Source of the DNA: Pseudomonas sp. ATCC PTA-122608
Lineage (GTDB): Bacteria > Pseudomonadota > Gammaproteobacteria > Pseudomonadales > Pseudomonadaceae
Length of the DNA: 64,000 nucleotides
Assembly: GCF_001952855.1 (NCBI RefSeq)
Contig: NZ_LPNO01000013.1
Location: 394,521-458,520 of the forward strand
Direction of reading: 5' to 3'
Shown one piece after another: positions 48,118-56,190 of this stretch. The position numbers and the translations under genes were made by a program. Position 1 is the stretch's first letter, and every line of letters starts with the position of its first letter. Under the pieces are notes generated by a model. It was not told the DNA's origin and made no database searches. It saw only the letters and a program-made list of their open reading frames with translations.

Positions 48118-49847
48118 CAGAGGGCTTCCCGGGCTTGGGTCCAGCGTTGCAGGAAGGCGGCGGCGTCGACTTCGCCGGTGATGCGCTGGGCGCGGCGCTC
48201 TTCACCGTCGGGGCCGATCCAGACGAAGCTCGGCGGGCCGGGGACTTTGTAGCGGCCCAGCAGCTCGCGGCTGGCGGCGTTGTCGGCGGTGACTTCGAGG
48301 CGCAGCAGGCGCACCTCCTTGAGGGCGTCCATGACTTCGGGTTTGCCGAACACCTGTTTCTCCATGATCTTGCACGACACACACCAGTCGGCGTAGTAGT
48401 CCACCAGCACCCATTGGCCTTGGGCCTTGGCGCTATCGAGTTGGCTTTGCAATACGGCCGGGTCGTTGATGGTCATGAAGGCGTCGTGGGCGCTGGGGGC
48501 ACCGGCCACCCGCGAGCCGCTATAGACCTTGAGCGGTTGCCACAGGTCGTCGCTGCCGCCGGCCGCACCGATCACCAATACGCTGCCCCAGAGGCCCAGC
48601 ACCAGCGAACCGGCACCGAACAGCATGGCGGTGCGCCCGAAGTCGTGGGCCAGGCGCCAGCCGCAGTAGGCCATGACCAGCGCCAGTACACCCCACAAGC
48701 CGAGCCACAGGGTTTCACCGACCACTGGGCGAATCATCAGCACGGCGGTGGCGAGGAACAGGAAACCGAAGATGCCCTTGAGGATGTTCATCCAGGTGCC
48801 GGGCTTGGGCAGGAAGCGGTTGCCCACGGTCACCAGCAGCAACAGCGGCACGCCGATGCCGATACCCATGGCAAACAGGATCAAGCCGCCGTGCAGGGCA
48901 TTGCCGCTTTGGGCGATGTAGAGCAGGGCGCCGGCCAGGGGCGCGGTCATGCACGGGCCCACCAGCAAGCCGGACAAGGCGCCAAGCACCCCGGCACCCA
49001 CCAGGCTGCCGCCGCTCTGGTTGCGGCTGACGTTGTCGAGGCGGTCCCGCAGAAAGGCCGGTAGTTGCAGTTCAAAGAAGCCGAACATCGGCAGGGCCAG
49101 GATCACAAACAACACGGCGAAGCTACCGAGGATCCACGGGGTTTGCAGCAAGGCGGCGAGGTTGCCGCCGAGCAGCGCGGCCAATACGCCGAGGGCGGCG
49201 TACACCAGCGCCATGCACACCACGTAGCTGGCGGCCAGGGCAAAGCCGCGCCGTGGGCTGGCGCCACTGCCTACCACAAGGCCGGCGAGAATCGGCAGCA
49301 TCGGCAAGGAACACGGGGCAAAGGCCAGCAGCAGGCCCAGGCCGAAGAACACCAGCAGGCTCCAGCCCAGGCTGCGCTGTTGCAGGCCGCTCGCCAGGCT
49401 TTGGTCCTGGGCCTGGCCGGTGGCGGCTACGGCGGGGTTGCCACCCAGGTCAACGGTGATCGATTGTGGCGGGTAGCACAGGCCGGCATCGGCGCAGCCT
49501 TGCCAGCCGAGCTTGACCTGGCCGGTGGCACCGGCGGGAATCTTCACTTCCAGGCCCTGGCGATAGACTTGCTGCTCACCGAAGAACTCGTCGCTGTGGG
49601 CTTCGCCTTGGGGCAGCGTCGGCTTCTCGGCCAGGCCATCGAATTTCATGCGCTGCTGGTACAGGTAATAACCGTCGGCAATCTGCCAATACAGCTGGGT
49701 TTCGCCGGAGGCCAGACGCTCGGAGGTAAAGGTGAAGGCTTTGCCCACCGGGAGGAAGTCGGGTTTGGTCTCGAACGGATTGTTGCCCGGCGCGGCCTGG
49801 GCGAATCCAGCAAACACTACCAGCAGAAAGATAAACAGATGCCGCAT
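48117..49847 (-). CDS. dsbD: thiol:disulfide interchange protein DsbD
   Basis: A 576-residue transmembrane reductase. A signal peptide (LFIFLLVVFAGFAQA) leads to the alpha domain with the cysteine pair in GCADAGLCYPP. A central eight-helix domain follows, with LLAFAPCSLPMLPILAGL and VGPCMTAPLAGALLYIA each carrying one cysteine. The C-terminal thioredoxin-like domain has YADWCVSCKIME. It passes electrons from cytoplasmic thioredoxin to periplasmic DsbG and the TlpA-like protein. An in-frame TTG two codons upstream is less likely as start. It is the first gene of the dsbD-tlpA-dsbG operon and is divergent from the two-component genes. Confidence 0.94.
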   Translation of the reverse strand: MRHLFIFLLVVFAGFAQAAPGNNPFETKPDFLPVGKAFTFTSERLASGETQLYWQIADGYYLYQQRMKFDGLAEKPTLPQGEAHSDEFFGEQQVYRQGLEVKIPAGATGQVKLGWQGCADAGLCYPPQSITVDLGGNPAVAATGQAQDQSLASGLQQRSLGWSLLVFFGLGLLLAFAPCSLPMLPILAGLVVGSGASPRRGFALAASYVVCMALVYAALGVLAALLGGNLAALLQTPWILGSFAVLFVILALPMFGFFELQLPAFLRDRLDNVSRNQSGGSLVGAGVLGALSGLLVGPCMTAPLAGALLYIAQSGNALHGGLILFAMGIGIGVPLLLLVTVGNRFLPKPGTWMNILKGIFGFLFLATAVLMIRPVVGETLWLGLWGVLALVMAYCGWRLAHDFGRTAMLFGAGSLVLGLWGSVLVIGAAGGSDDLWQPLKVYSGSRVAGAPSAHDAFMTINDPAVLQSQLDSAKAQGQWVLVDYYADWCVSCKIMEKQVFGKPEVMDALKEVRLLRLEVTADNAASRELLGRYKVPGPPSFVWIGPDGEERRAQRITGEVDAAAFLQRWTQAREAL

Positions 49848-49894
49848 GATCAAGCCTTAGTTCGAAGCAAGTGGGACACACAATGTGTGGCGTT

Positions 49895-49914
49895 GATTAA
49901 CCGATGATTAACCG
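49895..49914. promoter_or_regulatory. direct-repeat box, probable response-regulator site
   Basis: GATTAACCG occurs at 49895-49903 and again at 49906-49914, an 11-bp period equal to one helical turn. Such tandem half-sites are typical of OmpR-family regulators. It lies 48 bp upstream of dsbD and 108 bp upstream of the divergent regulator gene, so it could serve both. Confidence 0.65.
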
Positions 49915-50022
49915 GGCTATTCTAGACAGCAGGGATTATCCGGGTTTACGCGGGCTGGCGGCATAATGCGCGCTTAATCCACTGCCTTTTTAATCACCCT
50001 CACATTTTGCAAAGGGTTCACC

Positions 50023-50703
50023 ATGCACGTACTGGTCTGTGAAGACGACGAACTGATCGCCAGCGGCATTGTTGCCGGGCTCAGCGCCCAGGGGCTGACC
50101 GTCGAGCGCGTCGGCACCGCCGCCGCTGCCCGGGCGATGCTCAAGGTGGCGGAATTCGACGTGATGGTACTCGACCTCGGCCTGCCGGATGAAGACGGCT
50201 TGAAGCTGTTGCAGCAACTGCGCAGCCAAGGCCTGGAGATTCCGGTGCTGATCCTCACCGCGCGGGATTCGGTGACCAACCGCGTCGACGGCCTGCAGGC
50301 CGGTGCCGACGATTACCTGCTCAAGCCCTTCGACCTGCGGGAACTCGCCGCGCGCCTGCACACCTTGTTGCGCCGGGTGGCCGGGCGCAGCGTCCACCTG
50401 ATCGAACACGGGCGCCTGACCTACAACCCCAGCAGCCGCGAAACGTTGCTGGGCGGTGAGTCGGTTGACCTGTCCCGCCGCGAGCAGGCGTTGTTGCAGG
50501 CCCTGCTGCAAAACCGCGGCCGGGTGCTGTCCAGTGAACAGCTCAAAGACAGCGTCTACGGGCTTAACGACGAACTGGAAAGCAACGCCCTCAATGTGCA
50601 CATCCACCACCTGCGGCGCAAACTCGGTAACGGCATCGTCGAAACCGTGCGCGGCCTGGGTTATCGCCTGGGCCCGGCTGACGGTGGAGAGGACGCTTCG
50701 TGA
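50023..50703 (+). CDS. dsbR: OmpR-family response regulator, DsbR-like
   Basis: A 226-residue regulator: receiver domain with Asp8/Asp9 and phosphoacceptor Asp51 (VMVLDLGLPDEDG), Lys in LLKPFD, and a C-terminal winged helix (about 130-218; ESNALNVHIHHLRRKLGNGIVETVRGLGYRL). It belongs to the QseB/TctD/PmrA subgroup. The gene order dsbG-tlpA-dsbD next to a regulator/kinase pair is that of the P. aeruginosa DsbRS copper-responsive system, on which the symbol rests. It likely activates the divergent dsb operon through the GATTAACCG direct repeat. Its stop overlaps the kinase start by one base. Confidence 0.85.
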   Translation: MHVLVCEDDELIASGIVAGLSAQGLTVERVGTAAAARAMLKVAEFDVMVLDLGLPDEDGLKLLQQLRSQGLEIPVLILTARDSVTNRVDGLQAGADDYLLKPFDLRELAARLHTLLRRVAGRSVHLIEHGRLTYNPSSRETLLGGESVDLSRREQALLQALLQNRGRVLSSEQLKDSVYGLNDELESNALNVHIHHLRRKLGNGIVETVRGLGYRLGPADGGEDAS

Positions 50704-52022
50704 TGAGCCTGCGCCTGCGGCTGACCTTCAAGCTCGGCGCGGCCTTTGTGCTGATCTGGGCCCTGGCTGCCGCGTGGATGCTCAACGACTTGCGCAACCA
50801 GATGATGTTCTCCCTCGACCAGCGCCTGGTGGCGTCGGCGCGCATGGTCGCCGGGCTGATGGAGCAGATGCCGGGCCTGTCGAGCACGGGTGAGGGCGCG
50901 CACTTCAGTGCCGAACAACTGAATGTACCGGGTGGCATGGCGTGCCAGGTCAGCTCGTTGCGCGGGGTGGTCCTCGCCCGCAGCCACACCACGCCGGACC
51001 AGGGCCTGGAGTCGCGCAAGAGCGGCTTTCGCGACCAGATGATTGATGGCGTGGGCTGGCGCAGCTTCACCCTGTCCCGTGGCGATTTGTTTATCACCAC
51101 CGCCGACCGGCAGGTGGAGCGCGAAGCCTTGAACCTGTCGATCCTGCTGGCGGCTTCGGTGCCGGTGGGTGTGGCGCTGTTGGGCTGCCTGTGCCTGCTA
51201 TGGCTGGGGATCGGCCAAAGCCTGTTGCCGCTCAACCGCATGCGTGACGCCTTGATGCGCCGCAGTGCCGATTCCCTCGAGCCCTTGCAGATCAGCCCGC
51301 TGCCCAGCGAACTCAAGCCGCTGCTCGACACCCAGAACCAGTTGCTGCAACGCATCGCCAAGACCATCGAGCGCGAACGCCGCTTGACCGGTGACGCGGC
51401 CCACGAATTGCGTAGCCCGCTGACGGCGATCAAGACCCACCTGCAAGTGGCGCGCATGACCGAAGGCGCTGCCCGTGACCAGTCCCTGGCCCATGCCGAG
51501 GAAGGCGCCGATCGCTTGCACCGCACCCTTGAGCAGTTACTGCTGCTGGCGCGGGTCGAAGGCAGCCTGTCGTTTGACGACGGCCTGCAATCGAGTGCCG
51601 AACAAGTCGCACAACTGGCGATCCAGGACGCCAATGGCGGCGAAAATCAGCGCATTGACCTGATCCTGGCAGATGGCCTGTCCGACAAACCGGTGGAAAT
51701 GCCGGTGGGCCTGGCTGTCGCCGCCTTGCGCAACCTGCTGGACAACGCCTTGCGCCACACCCCGCCTGATACCCGGGTGGAACTGAGTGTGTCCAGCACT
51801 GGCGATAATGTGGTGTTCCGGGTGCGTGACCACGGCGCGCCGATTTCCAGTGAAGACTTGCAACACTTGACCCAGCGCTTCTGGCGCAACGGCAACAGCC
51901 CGGGATGCGGCCTGGGGCTGGCGATTGTCCAGGCAATCGTGCAGCGCTGCTCGTGCTCCTTGAAATTCGACAGCCAGGCCGATGGCATGCGCGTCGACCT
52001 GGGCATGCCGTTGCGTCGCTGA
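50703..52022 (+). CDS. dsbS: sensor histidine kinase, DsbS-like
   Basis: A 439-residue kinase; ATG at 50703, with a GTG one codon earlier. Transmembrane segments lie at about 10-28 and 145-168, enclosing a periplasmic sensor of about 115 residues. The sensor has a single cysteine, Cys81, beside Met79 (PGGMACQVSS), a plausible Cu(I) ligand. A HAMP-like linker leads to the phosphoacceptor His234 (GDAAHELRSPLTAI). The ATPase domain has the N box LRNLLDNALRHTP, the D box VRDHGAPIS and the G box GCGLGLAIVQAI. It pairs with the regulator upstream and probably senses copper or periplasmic redox state. A strong terminator follows. Confidence 0.85.
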   Translation: MSLRLRLTFKLGAAFVLIWALAAAWMLNDLRNQMMFSLDQRLVASARMVAGLMEQMPGLSSTGEGAHFSAEQLNVPGGMACQVSSLRGVVLARSHTTPDQGLESRKSGFRDQMIDGVGWRSFTLSRGDLFITTADRQVEREALNLSILLAASVPVGVALLGCLCLLWLGIGQSLLPLNRMRDALMRRSADSLEPLQISPLPSELKPLLDTQNQLLQRIAKTIERERRLTGDAAHELRSPLTAIKTHLQVARMTEGAARDQSLAHAEEGADRLHRTLEQLLLLARVEGSLSFDDGLQSSAEQVAQLAIQDANGGENQRIDLILADGLSDKPVEMPVGLAVAALRNLLDNALRHTPPDTRVELSVSSTGDNVVFRVRDHGAPISSEDLQHLTQRFWRNGNSPGCGLGLAIVQAIVQRCSCSLKFDSQADGMRVDLGMPLRR

Positions 52023-52049
52023 ACCTTCTTTTCACGGCACAAATAGCTA

Positions 52050-52096
52050 CCGCCATCCTCAAGCGTAACGCTTCAGGATGGCGGTCATTTTTTTGT
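52050..52096 (+). terminator. rho-independent terminator after dsbRS
   Basis: CCGCCATCCTCAAGCG and CGCTTCAGGATGGCGG form a 16-bp stem with one mismatch and a TAA loop, followed by TCATTTTTTTG. Confidence 0.92.
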
Positions 52097-52144
52097 GTTT
52101 GAACGGGCTGAATGACTCAGCCTGTGTTGAAAAGGACAGCGCCT

Positions 52145-52912
52145 ATGTTGGTCATCGATTCCACGTTTCCCGCAAAAGACTTTAACCAGCGCAATGGCGA
52201 AGCCGTGCGCCAGGTGATTGTGCATTACACCGCTGCGCCTTTTGCTTCGTCATTGCGTACGCTGACCCGTGACGGTGTCAGTGCGCACTACCTGTTGCCT
52301 GATCCCCATGACGCCAGCTACCGCGCCGCCGGCTACGACGAACTGCGGGTGTTCCGCCTGGTGGACGAAGCGCAGCGCGCCTGGCATGCCGGCGCGAGCC
52401 ACTGGGCCGGGCGCGATAACCTCAATAGCCGCTCGATCGGGATTGAAATTGTCAATCAGGCCCGGGATGAAGCCGGTGTGTTTACCTTTCCCGCGTATGG
52501 CCCTGAACAGATCGACGTGTTGATTGCCCTGATTCGCGACATTCAGGGGCGTTACCCGGCGATCGGTCCTACCGATATTCTCGGGCATTCGGACATTGCC
52601 TATTGGCGCAAGAGCGACCCGGGACCGTGCCTGCCGTGGCGTTGTCTGTTTGAAGCCGGCGTGGGTGCCTGGTTCGATGAGCCCGCCAAGGTGTCCTATG
52701 AACGGCGATTTTCCATAGGGTTGCCTCCGGAAGTAGAGATCGAGCGGGCGTTTCAGCGCTATGGCTACGCCCCGGCAAAGGATCGCCAGGGCTTCCGACA
52801 GCGGGTCAGGGCGTTCCAGATGCACTATCGGTCTCGCGATTACAGTGGGCAACTCGACAGCGAGACCTGCGCAATTCTGTATGCCTTGAATGAAAAGTAC
52901 ACAGGGCTATGA
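52145..52912 (+). CDS. ampDh3: N-acetylmuramoyl-L-alanine amidase, AmpDh3-like
   Basis: A 255-residue amidase from the ATG at 52145 behind AAGGACAG; an upstream ATG at 52112 would add 11 residues. The AmpD/PGRP catalytic domain shows zinc ligands His27 (VIVHYTAAP), His148 (LGHSDIAYWRKSDPGP) and Asp158, and catalytic Glu101 (SIGIEIVN). A C-terminal peptidoglycan-binding domain (about 190-250) follows and ends in CAILYALNEKYTGL, much as in P. aeruginosa AmpDh3. There is no signal peptide, which fits AmpDh3 (reported as an H2-T6SS effector) rather than the lipoprotein AmiD or exported AmpDh2. It cleaves the amide between MurNAc and the peptide stem. No immunity-like gene follows; pvdH comes next. 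Confidence 0.83.
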   Translation: MLVIDSTFPAKDFNQRNGEAVRQVIVHYTAAPFASSLRTLTRDGVSAHYLLPDPHDASYRAAGYDELRVFRLVDEAQRAWHAGASHWAGRDNLNSRSIGIEIVNQARDEAGVFTFPAYGPEQIDVLIALIRDIQGRYPAIGPTDILGHSDIAYWRKSDPGPCLPWRCLFEAGVGAWFDEPAKVSYERRFSIGLPPEVEIERAFQRYGYAPAKDRQGFRQRVRAFQMHYRSRDYSGQLDSETCAILYALNEKYTGL

Positions 52913-52975
52913 GGGTATTTCCTACATTCCTGTGGGGATAGACAGGCGTAAATGTGGGTTTTAACTCTACGGGTG

Positions 52976-52999
52976 TAAATCCTCCCCTCGCTGATGCGT
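52976..52999 (+). promoter_or_regulatory. PvdS-dependent promoter of pvdH
   Basis: TAAAT at 52976-52980, 16 bp, CGT at 52997-52999: a perfect iron-starvation box 93 bp before the pvdH start. Confidence 0.87.
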
Positions 53000-53092
53000 T
53001 TCCAGAACAGGAAATCCGTGCGTTGCCCTTGGGCCAGACGCCAACGGGTTGGCAGTTTGGTCACCATCATCAGCGTATTGAGGGATCTGGAA

Positions 53093-54493
53093 ATGTCAGT
53101 CGCTACCAGCCGTATTGAAGAGACCCAAGCGGTCCCTGCGGAAACGCTCTACCAGTTCGACGAAACCCCGCTGCTGGCCCGCCAGCGCCAGCAGGAATCC
53201 AATGCTCGCAGCTACCCTCGGCGCATTCCCCTGGCGCTCAAGCGCGCCCGCGGGATCTACGTCGAGGACGTCGAAGGCCGCAGCTTTATCGACTGCCTGG
53301 CCGGCGCCGGCACCCTGGCGCTGGGGCATAACCACCCGGTGGTGATCGAGGCCATTCGCCAGGTGTTGAGCGATGAATTGCCGTTGCACACCCTGGACCT
53401 GACCACACCGGTCAAGGATCAGTTCGTGCAGGACCTGTTCGGCCTGTTGCCGTCGGCGCTGGCGCGGGAAGCCAAGATCCAGTTCTGCGGCCCAACCGGT
53501 ACCGATGCGGTAGAAGCCGCGCTGAAACTGGTGCGCACCGCCACCGGACGCAGCACGGTGTTGTCGTTCCAGGGCGGTTATCACGGCATGAGCCAGGGCG
53601 CCCTGAGCCTGATGGGCAGCCTGGGGCCGAAAAAGCCGCTGGGTGCCTTGCTCAGTAATGGCGTGCAATTCCTGCCGTTTCCCTACGACTACCGTTGTCC
53701 GTTCGGGCTGGGTGGGGCGGAAGGGGTCAAGGTCAACCTGCATTACCTGGAAAACCTGCTCAACGACCCCGAGGCCGGTGTTTTGCTGCCGGCAGCCGTG
53801 ATCGTTGAAGTGGTGCAGGGCGAGGGCGGCGTGATCCCGGCCGATCTCGACTGGCTGCGTGGCCTGCGCCGTATTACCGAACAAGCCGGTGTGGCGCTGA
53901 TCGTTGACGAAATCCAGAGCGGCTTTGGTCGTACCGGCAAGATGTTTGCTTTCGAACACGCCGGCATCGTCCCGGACGTGGTGGTGCTGTCCAAGGCGAT
54001 CGGCGGCAGCTTGCCGCTGGCGGTGGTGGTGTATCGCGATTGGCTCGACACCTGGTTGCCAGGCGCCCATGCCGGGACCTTCCGTGGCAATCAGATGGCC
54101 ATGGCCGCCGGGTCGGCGGTGATGCGCTACCTTAAAGACCACGATATTCCCGCCCACGCGGCCGCCATGGGCGAGCGCCTTGGGGAGCACCTGCGCATCC
54201 TGCAGCGCGACTTCCCGCAGTTGGGGGACATTCGTGGTCGTGGGCTGATGCTCGGCGTGGAGCTGGTGGATCCCGCAGGCGCCCCGGACACTCAGGGCCA
54301 CCCGCCGGTGCATCGTCAATTGGCGCCACTGGTACAGCGTGAATGCCTCAAGCGCGGGCTGATCCTTGAACTGGGCGGTCGTCATGGCAGCGTTGTGCGT
54401 TTCCTGCCGCCGTTGGTGATTACCGCCGCAGAAATCGACCGTGTGGCCGAGATCTTTGGTCGCGCCCTGGCGGCAGCGGTCGCCAGCCTCTAA
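53093..54493 (+). CDS. pvdH: diaminobutyrate-2-oxoglutarate aminotransferase PvdH
   Basis: A 466-residue class-III PLP aminotransferase with GAGGGA ahead of the ATG. Features: [53 protein letters not shown] and the PLP lysine near residue 301 in [13 protein letters not shown]. It makes L-2,4-diaminobutyrate from aspartate semialdehyde and glutamate, the amino acid loaded by the last PvdL module and used in the chromophore. The perfect PvdS box upstream and the mbtH-like gene 80 bp downstream confirm the pyoverdine role. Confidence 0.94.
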   Translation: MSVATSRIEETQAVPAETLYQFDETPLLARQRQQESNARSYPRRIPLALKRARGIYVEDVEGRSFIDCLAGAGTLALGHNHPVVIEAIRQVLSDELPLHTLDLTTPVKDQFVQDLFGLLPSALAREAKIQFCGPTGTDAVEAALKLVRTATGRSTVLSFQGGYHGMSQGALSLMGSLGPKKPLGALLSNGVQFLPFPYDYRCPFGLGGAEGVKVNLHYLENLLNDPEAGVLLPAAVIVEVVQGEGGVIPADLDWLRGLRRITEQAGVALIVDEIQSGFGRTGKMFAFEHAGIVPDVVVLSKAIGGSLPLAVVVYRDWLDTWLPGAHAGTFRGNQMAMAAGSAVMRYLKDHDIPAHAAAMGERLGEHLRILQRDFPQLGDIRGRGLMLGVELVDPAGAPDTQGHPPVHRQLAPLVQRECLKRGLILELGGRHGSVVRFLPPLVITAAEIDRVAEIFGRALAAAVASL

Positions 54494-54573
54494 TTTTTTA
54501 CCGGGCTGGCACGTTCTTTCTTACATCAGCTGTGCGTGGTGCGCAGCCAGCCTTACACCGACGGAGAACAGCA

Positions 54574-54798
54574 ATGACCTCAGTATTCGACCGCGAAGAC
54601 ATCCTGTTTCAGGTAGTGGTCAACCATGAAGAACAATATTCCATCTGGCCCGACTACAAAGCCGTGCCGGAAGGCTGGCGCACCGTCGGCAAGAGCGGGA
54701 TGAAGAAAGAGTGCCTGGCCTACATCGAAGAAGTGTGGACCGACATGCGCCCGTTGAGCCTGCGCCAGAAGATGGACAGCCAGGCGTTGGCGGGCTGA
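54574..54798 (+). CDS. mbtH: MbtH-like protein
   Basis: A 74-residue MbtH-family protein. The signature [26 protein letters not shown] and the downstream [18 protein letters not shown] hold the conserved Trp residues and the Ser/Leu-Pro positions. It binds NRPS adenylation domains and raises their activity or solubility. GGAGAACA precedes the ATG. It is likely co-transcribed with pvdH. Its last few codons and stop lie at the start of the 295-bp tandem duplication. Confidence 0.93.
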   Translation: MTSVFDREDILFQVVVNHEEQYSIWPDYKAVPEGWRTVGKSGMKKECLAYIEEVWTDMRPLSLRQKMDSQALAG

Positions 54799-54829
54799 CC
54801 CAGACCTCGGGCACAACACAGATCCAAAT

Positions 54830-54917
54830 GTGGGAGCGGGCTTCCTCGCGAAGGCGCCGTGTCAGTCACTTTATGCGTTGACTGTCACACCGCTTTCGCG
54901 AGCAAGCCCGCTCCCAC
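54830..54917. repeat. REP doublet, first copy
   Basis: GTGGGAGCGGGCTTCCTCGC at 54830 and the inverted arm ending at 54917. The left arm has one change (TTCCTC for TTGCTC) relative to the second copy at 55125-55212. Confidence 0.85.
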
Positions 54918-54947
54918 ATTTACTGTGTTTCGCTTGTGAGAGGCGCG

Positions 54948-55075
54948 TTATAGCGCCTTGATCACCTGATCCACATTGCCTTCCAGTTCTGCCACCGGGT
55001 CGGCGCCATCGGTGTCCAGCACCAGCAACTTCGCCCCGCCTGCCGCGACCGCCGCCTGCACCGCATCGCTTGGCT
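54948..55075 (-). pseudogene. remnant of the fpvF 3' end
   Basis: On the minus strand this encodes a GAKLLVLDTDGADPVAELEG... segment ending NVDQVIKAL and stop, matching the last 42 or so codons of fpvF with a few substitutions. It has no start and is preceded by unrelated sequence. It arose from the 295-bp tandem duplication; the intact gene is at 55243-56190. Confidence 0.85.
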
Positions 55076-55083
55076 TGCGGGTT

Positions 55084-55378
55084 CGCGGGCTGACCCAGAT
55101 ATCGAGCACAACACAGATCCAAATGTGGGAGCGGGCTTGCTCGCGAAGGCGTCGTGTCAGTCACTTGATGTATTGACTGTCACAGCGCTTTCGCGAGCAA
55201 GCCCGCTCCCACATTTACTGTGTTTCGTCTGTGAGAGGCGCGTTACAGGGCCTTGATCACCTGGTCCACATTGCCTTCCAGCTCTGCAACCGGGTCTGGG
55301 CCATCGGTGCCCAGCACCAACAACTTCGCCCCGCCCGCCGTGACAGCTGCCTGCACTGCATCGCTTGGCTGACGATGA
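55084..55378. repeat. 295-bp tandem duplication, second copy
   Basis: Begins with GCGGGCTGACCCAGA near 55086, an echo of the mbtH stop region, then a REP doublet (55125-55212) and the true 3' end of fpvF. All aligned landmarks are exactly 295 bp from the first copy: GCACAACACA at 54811 and 55106, the fpvF stop at 54948 and 55243. Confidence 0.85.
55125..55212. repeat. REP doublet, second copy
   Basis: GTGGGAGCGGGCTTGCTCGC at 55125 and its inverted arm ending at 55212, 30 bp downstream of the fpvF stop on the minus strand. Confidence 0.87.
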
Positions 55379-56190
55379 TGCAACACCACGGCTACCTCAT
55401 TTTCCTTCAAGCTTGCAGTCAGTTGTTGCAACGCCTCGGGTGTCCACTCGGTATCGGCCCGCGCATCGGTGCTGACCAGTTCCAGATTCAAGCCACTGAC
55501 GAGGTAACCAAAGTGATCGCTCAGGCTGACCACCGTCAGGTTGTCGGCCTTGGCCAGTCGCGCCTCGCTGTCGGCCGTGAGCTTGAGCAGGCGTTGCTTG
55601 AGGCCGGCCAGGTTGGCCTCGATCTGCACCTTGGCCTCGGGTGCCAGGCGGCTCAGGTCGGCGGCCATCACATCGGCCATGCGTCCCATGTTGTTGCTCG
55701 CTTGCCACGGCTGGCTGTTCAAACCGTCGATGGCGCCCGGCTGCACGGCAATCCCCGGTAAACCACCGTCCACCGGGCGGGCAGCGTCGACTTCTATGAT
55801 GCGGATATTGCTGCGTCGGGCCACCGGGTACAGCGGGTCGTCGGGCCACAACGAGCGCAGGCCGATGGCCGCGTCGGCGTCCAGCGCCAGGGTGTTCAAT
55901 GCCTGTGCGCCGCGCCCGGTGAAATAGGCGACTTGCCGCGAGCCGGGCAGGTTGGCCGGTGCCGCGCGTTCAAGTTGCACATCGGTGCCTTTGAGCAGCA
56001 CCTGCGCCAGGCCGTAAGTAATCGGCAGCGCGGCGAGTACTTTCACCGGCTTTAACCCGTGTGCCTTGTTCAGGGCGGCATGGCCGACGCCTTGGTTAGC
56101 GGTGATCTGCAATGGCTTGACGCCGTCGGCAGCGAACGCCGGTGCGGCGATTGCCAGGGCCAGCAGCAGTGGTCGAAAAATCGGGCGCAT
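55243..56190 (-). CDS. fpvF: periplasmic iron-release binding protein FpvF
   Basis: A 315-residue cluster-9-type (ZnuA-like) binding protein. The signal peptide is RPLLLALAIAAPAFAADG. An extended N-terminal frame to 56328 lies inside fpvE and is discarded; the ATG at 56190 overlaps the fpvE stop by one base. Features include LPGSRQVAYFTGRG, LRSLWPDDPLY and SLSDHFGYLVSGLNLELVS. FpvF and FpvC are the two binding proteins of the FpvCDEF importer that takes up iron freed from ferripyoverdine. It is the last gene of the fpvGHJKCDEF operon, and its 3' end has been duplicated downstream. Confidence 0.88.
   Translation of the reverse strand: MRPIFRPLLLALAIAAPAFAADGVKPLQITANQGVGHAALNKAHGLKPVKVLAALPITYGLAQVLLKGTDVQLERAAPANLPGSRQVAYFTGRGAQALNTLALDADAAIGLRSLWPDDPLYPVARRSNIRIIEVDAARPVDGGLPGIAVQPGAIDGLNSQPWQASNNMGRMADVMAADLSRLAPEAKVQIEANLAGLKQRLLKLTADSEARLAKADNLTVVSLSDHFGYLVSGLNLELVSTDARADTEWTPEALQQLTASLKENEVAVVLHHRQPSDAVQAAVTAGGAKLLVLGTDGPDPVAELEGNVDQVIKAL

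Larger units (their letters stand above)
54789..55083. repeat. 295-bp tandem duplication, first copy
   Basis: From the mbtH stop region (GCGGGCTGACC at about 54790) to about 55083, the sequence recurs 295 bp downstream with scattered differences. It contains a REP doublet (54830-54917) and a 3' remnant of fpvF. Confidence 0.85.

Noticed and set aside
52949..52972. Second PvdS box before pvdH (TAAAT-N16-CGG)
   Set aside because: The -10 element lacks the final T, and the perfect TAAAT-N16-CGT box lies 27 bp downstream and closer to the gene.
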